Of a DNA stretch of 64,000 nt, positions 1-12,500 are shown one piece after another. Source of the stretch: Lutraria lutraria. Its lineage: Eukaryota > Mollusca > Bivalvia > Venerida > Mactridae. The stretch covers positions 35,139,326 through 35,203,325 of the forward strand of contig OZ026844.1 of NCBI GenBank assembly GCA_964023205.1. The letters are read 5' to 3'. Below the pieces are notes generated by a model. That model saw only the letters and a list, made by a program, of their open reading frames with translations, was not told where the DNA came from and made no database searches. How positions within the stretch are numbered: the stretch's first letter is position 1; each line of letters begins with the position of its first letter. The translations under genes were made by a program, and so were the position numbers.

Positions 1-426
1 GATCTTTTCCCCCATTGACTTAAAATTTTGTCTATTTGTTTGTCTGTCTGTCACTATGATGTTTGAATCAGACTAATCGCTGTAAACTATAAGATAAACT
101 GATTAAGTCTTGATCAAAATTGGTGGGAAATTTTGGTCAGTACTTTTCTTATATGCCTGTCTGGAGTTATGGCCCCTGATTGATAAAAAATCGATTGAAT
201 AGACCTTGTCTGGTCTCTAAGTTGAACAATTTCTGTTCAACTTCCACAAGATCAATTTGACCAGCCTGTTTATTAGTTTTACTCATGTTTTTTGCTAAAG
301 ATTTCATTAGTGGTTATACCTTTGGTCACTTTACAGTGTGGATAAACATTATTTTACTGAAAGCTTTATCTTGGTATTAAGTATATGTCTAAATCTTCTG
401 GTAATTATTTTTCTATATTTTCACAG
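1..426 (+). other. IP3R intron, 3' part (gene continues upstream)
   Basis: AT-rich intronic DNA ending in a tttttctatattttcacag acceptor at 425-426. The first 190 bases resemble the dispersed 'tctgtctgtc' repeats seen elsewhere in the window. No coding signal. The preceding IP3R exons must lie outside the window. Confidence 0.75.
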
Positions 427-547
427 TCTAGACAACCCATGTTTGTGAAGTTGCTTCAGGGGGCATTTCGTCTGTCACATTGTGAATGGTTGACTGGTAC
501 TCAGAATTTTCATGTCCAAGACTGTATCAAGACTTTGTCCAACATTG
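427..547 (+). CDS. ITPR: IP3R exon a (regulatory domain)
   Basis: 121 bp, phase 0 in, phase 1 out. Acceptor tttcacag, donor g|gtaggt. Encodes [19 protein letters not shown] and CIKTLSNI, matching the vertebrate block with FVQLLQGAFR. This is the first exon in the window, but not the first of the gene. Confidence 0.93.
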
Positions 548-3500
548 GTAGGTTCCGAAATATAACAATATGTTTCTATAGTAACTGTTTATATTTAGTT
601 TATACTATATAATATAGTATATTAAATTTTTAAAATAATTTACTTTGTGTTTCCATAGCAACCATTGTATTCATGTGATCTTATTTATTAAGTTTCTTAT
701 CTTTCTCACTATTTATTAGAACCATTTCCAGTTTCCTTAGCAACCATTTTCATTATTTATTATTTTACTATTACATAAATTTTGAAAACTGCAATGAATT
801 TCAAAAGAATCTTTTATTTTTTGTGTATCAGTGTTTATAGCCATGTTACACTGTAGTAGCCAAAATCATGTTGAAAAACACATTAATGTTTATATATCTT
901 TTTAAAACTCTTCTATTATCTGGAGTCTCTTTTGAATGCTTTTCAATAGAGGCATAATTATAAAGTTTCTTTATTTCTAATTATGTCTGTCCATCTGTCT
1001 GTCTGATTAAATAACTTAGTCTCTTAGCTCATCCTTTTTTTAGAATTATTGAGAATTATATGAAGTTTCCCAGAAAATTGTCACGGACATCATGCATGGA
1101 TTGTGATCATAAAAAAGTCATGTCTATCATTATCAAAATCAAGGACATCGGCACAGTCTCTGAATTCAGGAATTTTTTTTGTAATTCCAGTTTGTTCAAT
1201 CTCTATTATATTCTACCTATTATTCACATTTTGATGATTATGATAGTGTTCTCAGAAAATTAAACAATACATTATATTGTACATGTACATCTATTTTTCT
1301 ACTTTATTGTAATATATTCTTCAGCGAGATCAATGTTTGACCCAAGTGAGTTTATGAATGATTTCAATGTGTACTGTTACACCTCCATGTTTCAATGTGT
1401 TTTTTTCTCTGCCAAACAGTATTCTAAAAGTCTTACCTGTTATGATATTAACAGCAACATGGGCCTTTTTATAACCCCACCCACTTTCAGTGGTAGGGGC
1501 TATATTGGAATCACGTAAAATGCCCTGTCATGTCCGATTTCAATACAAGGGTGGCATGATTGTTCACCCACATGAGACAGTATGTTGAGGGTAAGAACCA
1601 GGCCCATACCTCCGAGATCAAGGTCACACTTGAAGGTCAAATGTCAAATGTTGGGTTTTCTTTGTCTAGGCTGTAAATCAATGTACATTGAAAGGAATCC
1701 AGTTTCTTTATTGTTAGTAGAAAGTCGTCAAAAAATTACCCTTAAATTGACAATGGTGAAAATAACATTAACATGTCTGTGTCAATGTGGTGTGCTGGGG
1801 TATTGCATGTCTGTGACAAGCAATAGTTTATACTGTATTTATATGCTGAGAATGTGTGTGCTCATTTGTTGGGTAGTTGTGATCACCGTCTGTCCGTCTT
1901 AGCCAGTTTTCATCTTACCCTGCTTGTTTTATCATTAAAACAATGTTTTAACAAGATTGAATGAGCATCTGTTGAGGTTACGTTGAGGCAATATGAGAAA
2001 TAAAAAAATAGTGTTTGTCTGGTAGTCAGTCCATCCAAAAATGTCAAAATATCTGGTGAAAAGTAATTCAGTTTTTTATTTGGGGATCTCTGTCTGGTTA
2101 GGTAACTTTGTAAGATATCGGTGAGTGCTTGTGAGGGGCTGACATTGTTTTTATTTCAGACACCTAGTTGTATAGTTGCTTCTTACTAAGCTTTTTGTAT
2201 TTTTTACCCACTAAAACTTGTTTCGAGTTGAATTCATTGTTGTCCAAGAAGTAAAGTCGCAGCTAATTAAATTCCATTTCAAGCACTGATTATTGGTTAC
2301 ATGGAAATTTATTCAATCCTTTCATGACTGTCATTTTCATAAGTTATTTAAACTTTCATTAATTTAATTCAGTATTAAGCAGTTATTTTATTTTGATTAT
2401 GAAAAATCTTGTTAGCAGAAAATTTGATGTACAAAAAAACATGAGCGAAAGTTTGCTGTTAAGAACGATATTTGTGTTTATCCTTGATGTTGGCTTAATA
2501 TTGCCTTATTTTCAGATATTGATCCCTATTTTCTTCATTCATTTTACTTTCTAATTATTTTTCTACTGTCTTTTATAATCTCCCTAAAACTTCTATTCTT
2601 TAGATCTGTAAATTTTTTGTAATTGTATTAGAGACTGAAACTGATTGAATGAAAGAAATTTTAATTTCTGGCTTAAAATTATGGCGTTATAGTGATATGA
2701 AAATTTGTTTAGAATTTTGATTAAACTACGAAGTGGACTAAGAAATACTTACATTATACATTGATTGTATTAATACTTTGTTACTTTGATTGTGTTATGT
2801 AGAAAATATTTATACCATTTTAGATTATGAATAATTCCGCTTTAGCTAGATAGATATTTTTGAATGCATGTCAAGACAAGACAGATATAATGATTTTGTT
2901 CTTACTTGTGAACAATTTCAGTTCAGTGCAATTAGTTCATTAATACTAAGAAAAATGAGCATGACAATGTTTTGCTGTGTCGAGGATTTGATGCTCTTTT
3001 TCCTTTTACCTACCTGAATTGCCAAATGGTTTGCTCCAATTTGAAGTTTAGGGTTAGTCTATTATCATCAGTAAGATTGGTCAGGTTTAAAAAAATGCTA
3101 AAATTTTATTGATTTGTTAGTTGATGCTTAGTTTAGATAATTGGAGATATTCCTTGAAAATGTTAAAATTGGACTCTTAATTAGCTATTTCTGTTTTTTT
3201 TCTTGTCTGTTCCTTTCAGGTTTTTATAACATTAACAGTAGAAATATATATTTTTTGCATTTTCATGTCCCCCACCCACTTTATTTCTTTCCATTATTTA
3301 TTGTGTTTTATAATTTTTACTATATTTTGTAGCTCTTCAATTTAATGGTGAGCGTTCTTTGGAGTTTTTACAGAAATTTGTTAAAGTAATTTTATTGTAA
3401 TGAAAGAAGACATGAATATTATATTCAAGATTAAAAGAATCCTTGTATGTTTACTGATGGTTATTGTATATATTACATGAGTTATCTCCCCCTGTTCACA

Positions 3501-6500
3501 TCTCAGATTTTCATCCCATATTGCACATGTATTAGAAATTTGAAAAGATACCTCTGTGTTACCCATTCAGTGCTTTGATGCATATGGTAGTGCCAGCAAT
3601 ATTTTTCATTAATATTAAAGAAGTAGTGGTTTTAATTGAAGTATTACAATTAATTATGGTGTGCCATGTATAAATGAATTAAGATTATAAAGTTTATTAA
3701 TTAGATAATACATATTTATTTGTATAAAAGTTTTTATGACATATTCTATTTACTTTGTCTTGATAATCTATGAATATGTTAGGTAAAAATGTTACCTATC
3801 TATTTGTAAAACTTACATCAAATCTGAAATAAATGGAATCTTTTATATTTTGTAATGATAAATCATTGAAACAATTTTTCTAGTGTAACTCATTCTCCAT
3901 TTAGTTAGAGTTAACAAAATTTATAAAAAGATACCATTGAATTATTGTATTGAATGTTAAAAGAAACAAAAATGTGTGTGTAATTTTTTTTATTATGGAA
4001 AGACTTTGTCAACCAATTTATCTGGCATATCTTTTTATCTAGATTCATGAGCTTGTATTTTTTTCATGTGAAACAGCATAAACTTTGACCATCCCATTGT
4101 GAACAACCCTCAGTTACCTTTTTGCAGTGATCTTAGCTTTCTCATGCATTTTCATTATATTGAACAAAACACAGTTTCCCTATTCATTAATATTACACGA
4201 CCCACATTTTCCTCTGTCCATATATTGAACAATCCTCATTTTACCCATTTTCATGCATTTATGTTTAATGTGCAACTATCAAACATCATGAATGTTCTTC
4301 AATTAATCCAAGTTACTGCCACTACTTTTAGATCAACCCTTGTAATTTAAAACAATAATTGTCAATTTATGATAGTAGTAAGACTTTAATTTTGTAGAAG
4401 TGCACACTGTTTTGGCTAGATTTTGAATAGTCACAGATTTGTAGTCATAGTAACGCTTCAAATTATGTGTTGATCTTTTTAGAGTTACATATGATTAAAT
4501 AATTATAAAACTCTCATTTGTTAATCAATAATTATTAATTTAAATCATATTTGTGATGTTTTTTATTGTGGAAATACTTCATTAGATTTTCATTAAAGAT
4601 CATTTGAACAGTTGATGTTATAATTTATAATTTTCAGAATTAGCCTAAACTGAATGTATAACACAGTTTTGTTTTATATGTGGACTAGAAGTCAACTAAA
4701 CTTTTGCCTTGCTGTACTTACAGACTTTCTACTTGTTTTAACATTTTGCAATCAAACAATATAATGCTATTACAAGCTCTTTATTTTATTATTTTCATTA
4801 ATACTATTTCCTTTTTATTAATTTCTTTCAATTTTTACAATTCTTTATTGCTTAGTTTATTTATAAAAACATTAATTCTATCATTATACTTTAAGTTATG
4901 ATGATTATAGACATTAATTAGAACTCACATTAAAATGTGAGTAAATCAATAATTCTCTTATCTCAGTTGTCAGTATAAAACATTTACCAAAAACATAACA
5001 AATACAACAAAAAGGTATGGACTGTGTATTATGGCAGCAGTTCTACATAACATGCAATACCGTAAACTCTGCTAATTTCGAAACGCAGATAATTTAATTT
5101 TATTCTAATATTTATTATCATGATTTATTATTAAATGTTTATTGTTATATTTCTACATGTAGCTGAGTTAGCTTGTAAGTACAATGTTATATTATCAGAG
5201 CATATTCTGCTTTAAGGTCAATTTCGTTCTGCTTATCTTCCAATTAGGTGTAACACCCCTAAATTTCCTCTGCTTTTATTTTTATAAAAAAAAGATTTTG
5301 TTTATTATTGAATGGAAAATGGGCATGGTGTTGTGGACAAGATATAACACCTTTAATAAATCCAGTCAGTTGTCATATTCACCATCAACTTCTCAATAAA
5401 ACATTTTTCTTTTGTTGTCTTTAATGGTTCGGTGAATTAGCATGCATTTTTTGTTGGTGTATTTTATTATGCATTTACTACAATAATTTTGTGTGTGTTT
5501 ATTTACAGTAAAATTTCAATATTACGACCACTTGTAGACCTAAAATTAATGTTAATAAAAAGATTTTACTGTAATAAGACCCTTTTTTACCCTTGTAGTG
5601 CCATCCGGTGAGATTAACTTCAGTTACAAAGGTAACATGATCATTGGTTTAAGCACTGAACTGGTTACTGGTTCATACCCCACCCACATCCACACCTTGG
5701 TCACTTACTTTTCACTTTGAAGATTTTACTCAAATTATTATCATACCCAGTAAATAAAACATTGCAACATTTCTACTATTTCACCTTTGTTATTACATCC
5801 ATATCAGATTCTTACCAAATGACTTTGCAAGGCAAAACAATATTAGGGGTCATATGGGTTCATCTAATTCCCCTGATCATGTATATTTTTATCAACCCCT
5901 TCGAATAGAATTCATGAAGACATGAATTTTTCTTGAACTATTCATAAATAGTTCTTGAAGTATGCATAGCTATTGGAGAGGGGATTCACTGAACACCTGA
6001 ATAGTAAGATGAGATTGATATTTGTGTACAACTAGAAAATGTTCAATATGTGCTTGTTAAGGTTACTGCATTTTAGGTGAACAAGGTTTTACTTTGTTGA
6101 ATGTGGGAGTGGCATTTTAATTTGTATGCTTAAAAAAAAGATTTTTTACTTTCTGATATTGTATCATAATTGTGTTCCTTGGTATAGGTGCCTGTTGGTC
6201 TTTGCATTTCAATGTTAATGATAATCTGGGACAATTGCTTATTTTTTCAATCAGTCAATCAATCAATCAATCAATTATCAAAATTCCTCTTTCAAGTACC
6301 TAATGTGTCTATGGTACATGCATAACATTGTTGTTGTCAAATTACTCTCATTGTTGATAGATCCAAGATTTTGTTTGAATAATGACATTAAATTTTTTTA
6401 TGAAAGCATTTTTTTTTATTCACCCATTCCTCATTGTAAATCTTTCCATGTCCAGCTTTATTTTCAGGCAATAAAAAAATGATCAAGTATAAATAAGTGA

Positions 6501-9500
6501 ATAATTTATGTGGTAAAGTAGATCTGTAGTATTAAATGAAGATTTATTCATTTAAGCAAAATTCTTAATATTTCTTACTAAGATGGTAGACAATTTTTGT
6601 GTGTGTGACTTTTGAATTTTCTGTTACTAATATTTCAATTCTTCAAGTAATATACTTTCTTCTTACGACTTGTAACAGTCTTATCTTACTGTTTACTCCT
6701 AGTAACATTCTGTAATACTTCAATAATGAAAATGGCTTTGGCAAGCAATTTAGGGGCCATAAGGGCCATTCTTGCCATCTTTCTAATTTATTCACTATTT
6801 ATATTACTAATGTTGGGTTCACTGTACCATTTTAAAAAATATTGTCAATTTGTTTTACGTTTTTTGGAACAATCCTTTTTATTGTATCTTCACAGCTAAG
6901 AATCGTGGGATTGCCATTCCATCTGACCTTGACACGCAGGTTCACTCCATGTTTGAGAAGTCCAACATGATGAAGAAACACACAGCGAAGTGGCTGAGTG
7001 GCCCACGTCTGAAAAGGGAATCAGTAGCCACAGTGTCCCGGGATTACAGAAATATAATCGAGGGTCTGCAGGTATAAATTCTTTATTTTTTTGTACTCTT
7101 TGGACCTGTCTGACTTGGGCAGTTTTGATTGTAGAAGACTGCAAATTTTGACAAGAAACTCCTGATCAAAATAAGTTGTAATACAGGAGGTGGGAATGTT
7201 AGGAAAACATGAAATTTTGTGCAAAATTAAGCCAAAAAAGTTCAGAAAAAAAACTATGGAAATAAATTGGTTATTAAAGGGTCATGAAAATGGGCTCATT
7301 GGGAGAATTTCTTTTGTTGTTGTTGTTTGCCATTATGAATCTGTCATATCTAATGAATCTACTTGAAAAAGAAAACTTACTTGTTGTAGCCATTTTAATA
7401 AGTGACATGTTGTAGGCGTAGGTATCATACAGTCCAGGTAATTATTGATTAAAATTTTAACCAATAATAATCTGATGTTATTTCAGGACATTGTGTCGTT
7501 GTTAGAGGACCAGTTAGCTCCCCTGGTTCAGGCGGAGTTGTCTGTCTTAGTTGATGTGTTACATCAGCCTGACCTACTTTTCCCAGCTGGTACTGAGGAA
7601 CGGAAGAAATGTGAAAGTGGCGGATTCATTTCAAGGTTAGAATACACTGGAATTGAAAATTGATTAAATCCACCTACTTCAATCAATTTCTCGGACATTA
7701 GGTCTTTGACCTTGGGTTTGTGAGTTCGAATTCAAGGTGTGGCACATGTTTTTTGTGACACTTTGATTAAAGATATCGTGTCTAAAGCCATTCATCCTCC
7801 AAAGCCAAGGAAGTTGGCTGTTTCTTACGGAGAACAAGGTTAGAACTGGTTTAGAATCCAAGAAAACTGGTTAGGTTGTCTGCAAACTGGTTAAGACTAA
7901 AATACTGCTTGTGTAACAACTTACCATTTGCATGAATTTAAAAATATGTCAGTATTTTATGGAAGTTTGAATTAAAAAAACAATTTTTTTAGTTGATCTT
8001 GAAATATTATTTATTAAGAACAAACTGAAAGACTGGTTAATTACCCTTTGAAGTTAGACAATTAAAATTGATCTATGGGAATAAAGACACTCAAAAAAGT
8101 CACGGTGAAAAAGGAAGAAATTGAAAAAATTCTGATAAAAACAGGTTGAATGATCACAAATTATGTTAACTCAGAACTAACAAGCATTGAAGTATCAAAT
8201 CCAACATGACATGTTCTATACAACATTGACTATTTCATGTAGGTTGATCCGACACACGGAGAAACTTTTAGAAGAAAAACAGGAGAAGTTATGTATCCAG
8301 GTGTTAGAGACACTGAAAAAGATGATGAAACTAGAGAATGACTACGGTGACAAGGTATGTAGTTTTCTTCCTTTAAGAATAACAGCATTCCTTGCACTCA
8401 TTTTTTTAAGGCCTTCATAATTTTTTAAGGCCTTCATAAATTGTTTGTTATTACGTCACGTCACAGAACTGAAAGTTAAACCTCATTCAGGACTATTTTA
8501 TGTAGGATGATTTTTATACATACTCTGACAATCTATTCACCCTTTATTGCTAAACTTTAAACCAAACCTCCTCAACTATGATGTGATAAAATATTTCTTA
8601 TTGAACTATGTAAGACAACCAGATTTTTTTGTGATGCCCCAAAAAATTGAACAATAAAATATTTTCTGCATTAACTAAACTTTCTTGATTAGAGAATGCT
8701 GGTTTATATAAATGCAGTAAAATCTCACTCTGAGATCACTTCCATATTAAGACCATCACATTAAAAAGCTCACTTATTTTCATACTAGTTTACCATGCAT
8801 TATGTTTCAACATGATGAGGATTGTACCTCTACAGTGAATCAATATTTCTTTGATCCTAATAAAGGTCTTATTATAGAAGTTTTACTGTTTGTACAAATA
8901 TCTGTCGTTATTTTAATCTCTTCCTTTCAATATCCCTCATCAGCAAGTTTGAATATTCTTCACATGTCCTGAAGTCTTATTTTCATGCATGGACTTACTA
9001 TACTTGACTATGTCTAATTTATGATCTGCTTATATTTACTATTAATTTTTTGTTTGTCATGTAAATTTGTGAATATTTTTTCAATAACATGCTGGAATTT
9101 GTGTCCGTTAGTTTGTCAATGAACTTCCGAGACCAAGTTAAACATCATCTGATTAGTTCTTAATTTTTTTTATCAGAATGATTTGTAAATTGAACTTTAT
9201 TATATATAAAAATGCTGAATTATGTTTTTATTTGTTAGAATTATAGATCATTATATTTTGTTAGCTTTTGGCTTGATTATCATTTTGGTCTGCATCATGG
9301 AAAATTTTGTTACCTAGGCTGGAGGGGGCTTACAAATTAGGAAATGTATGAGAAAAATATGAATTTCAGGCAAAAAAGGAAATCAAAGTTGTAACCAGAG
9401 AAAGGGTACGAAAAACATCAATTGTTATAAAAAAATCTGCATTTTTTAACATTTGCCTTACTTTATATTCTTCAAACCATAACAAATGCAAGTATTTTTT

Positions 9501-12500
9501 ATCAATATCTAAAAACATGATATTCAATTTGATAGGTTGATTTTGAATTGTTTTAAAATAATCAGCAGACTGCTGATTAGGTTCAAAGAGAAAATAATTT
9601 TTGTCTTTATTTTGAAAGTATTTATTTTTTAATTTGTCTCTTCAAAGATGTTAATAGAACATACTTGCTATTTAAATGGCACCTATCTTGGCATTAAAAT
9701 TCTACTATAAGTACAAATAGAAGCTTCAAAGTTTCATTATAATATCTTAGATATTTTCAGATCAATTTTTGTTTTAGTTTGGTCTGACTGATTATTTGGC
9801 CATAATTTCTGTGTAGCTTTGTTATGAAGGATTTAAATCATTAATAAGGAGGAGGTGTATAACATCTAATACATGAGGGGTACATTGTGGGAGGTCTTGC
9901 ATTTCAGTGGTTTTTAAGTATAGAAATTTAGTGACTTCACTCAGGGCTCTCCAATTTATGTCTTTGACTTTCATTCTGATAGTTATCATCAGATTCATTT
10001 CCTGTAGAACAACTTATAAAAATGTATAAATTGTGTATATAGATATTGGGTTGCAAAACGTACCTATTTCTGCACTTAGTTTATACATAGAAAGATGTTA
10101 GAGGTAAACAATCCATATGCTTAACATTACCGCTTTCTGCGTGCCTCAGCTAGTCCAACTAAACTTGTAGCTTATGATGCTGAACTTGTAAATTTACGTA
10201 TGATTCAGAAAATGGTTCTTTCTTCATCACTATCAAGCTATATCTATATACTTTTTATTTGCACAATAAATGTGTCCTATCCCAGAAATTACCTAAATTA
10301 GTAAAAAAAAATATTAAACAAATTAGCTGCTGAAAATTTATGGTTAATAATGTTTATGATGATAAGATTGTTGGTTATTGTTTGTCCTACAAATATTTTT
10401 TTTCATTCATTATGATGCAGACATTGTTTTTTTTGTTTTTTTTCACTTCCAATTATAATGATTTATGTTATAATTAGGTGAACTTGAACCCAGTAATCAT
10501 ATTCTATTATTTAATCTTTGTGTCTGTCAGTTAGTCACAAAGATCATAATTGCATCTCTTAAAACTGCTTTAATGATTTCAACCACCCTTATGTAAAAAC
10601 CCAAGCTCAGTTATATAAGAATGTGTTTAGAGTTATTACCCTTTCATTTTATCCCATCTCTCCCCTTTCCAAGCTGGGGTTTATTGCTTTGCACATGTAG
10701 GTAGGTCAATCCATAACTAAACCATGGCTTACCAATGATCAGTGACTGATTTGGCCTATGGCCATTATACTTGCTTGGGAGGTTGGTCTATATAAATAGA
10801 TGACCCCTATATTGATTTTGAGGTTAGTAGGTCAAAGGTCACAGTGTCCTTCCAGTAAAAAACTTGTCCAACCAATAACTAAAGAACTATTTGGCCTGTG
10901 GTCATCAGACTTGATATGGAGGTTGGTCATCTCATGTAGATGACCCCTATTGATTTTAATGTCAGTAGATCAAAGGTCAAGGTCTTATTTTCCAGTTGTC
11001 GTTAAAGGACCATCTGTTTTTCACAAACACCTTGTTAGATAATTTATAATGTCTTGATAGAAAATTTGTGTAAGAAATAATTGAAAATATGAATATGCTT
11101 CCTCACTAATTCACTGAAAATGAAGTATTTACTATTGTATAAAATAAGTGCTTGAACTATGCTGTTCACTGTATCTGCCTTAAATGCAAGTCTGGGGAAT
11201 GGTTGTGACATGTTTCGGTTGCGCCAAGAGCATTATTGACATGAATTTTTTTTACCAGTATTAGTCATGAAGTTTTTTCTACCCAAACTATGACTTTGTT
11301 TTGCTTTTCCTTGCAACTAATGGAATTGAATTGCTTGAAAAATTGCTACATTTCTTTCCTGTTAGATTTTTTCACCAATACCTAAATGTTTTTCTTCACT
11401 GCTGTGTTTCTATCAGGCTGTCATGTACAGATATACTAACACTCCAAAATGAATGCCTCATTGATGTGACATAGTGAAATTTTTCTGTTCTTGATCAGAT
11501 TGAGGAGGGGGGGGGGCAGGCAAGCTGATGTCAGACAATTTGTTTCTGTTTGATATGTTCAGTTCAGATTGACCTATTGTGCCAAACTTGTTCTATTGCG
11601 CATTCTTACGGAGACCAAGCTTAGGGTTTTATTTGGGGTCCTGTGTCAAGGTTAAGGTCATTTTACTGAAAATTGGAAAACTATTTTAATCAATAGACTG
11701 TTTGGAAAACCTTTTGTCAGGGCATTAGAATAATTTTTGGATGCATTAGAAGTAATGTTATTAGTTCATAAAGCATTTAGCTGATCTGATTTTCTCAAGG
11801 GCGATGGGTTTGTTAATTACGGATGGTGTATTTATTAGGGTAAAGTTGGTATTATGTCAGTTAATGGCGATGCCAGAGAAATGAAATGCTATAGTAGTGT
11901 TAACTCAACAATATAAATGTGATAATGACAATAAAATTATCTTATTGTGTTATATTGGTATTGTATGTTTACATGATGGTCAGATAGAGAACTATATAGT
12001 TTGATAGCCCTAACAGAACACTGTTTTTTAAACCGACTAACTTTTGGTAAATGATTTAAATATAAAACCTCGAAATCAGCAGAATTTTGTGATATGGGTT
12101 GATACAATGTATTTGAAAATCATTTTTTTCATTCGTCTCATAGACTTATGTGACATGTGACCTTTGGAGTTATTAAAAGTTTTTGGTATATTATGCCTAA
12201 TTGAGTTATTTATTAGTACCATAAATGAGTTTAAATTACTTAATTTTATTTAAAGTTGGAATAATTACTACACTGCTGATTTTCTGATTTTGTTATATAT
12301 GCGGAAGAGTTATTGCCCTTGGACAAAATTGTATATTTTGTGAAATTTAAAAAAACGTATTAATAATATAGCTTGTTTCTTATTGAGATTATGTTTGTGG
12401 GTTATGATATATAATGCATATAAAAGTTATATGATATATTATGTATAATATGTGAATGTATAAAAATGTAAACAACTTTTTTATCTTTGGCTTGAGAACT

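Larger units (their letters stand above)
548..6895 (+). other. IP3R intron (6.3 kb)
   Basis: Very AT-rich intron between exons a and b. It contains a dispersed repeat (1465-1660), a small MITE (5506-5571), a TCAA microsatellite (6247-6276) and two short hairpins near 5908-5960. Short open frames here lack homology or splice context. No other gene seen. Confidence 0.8.
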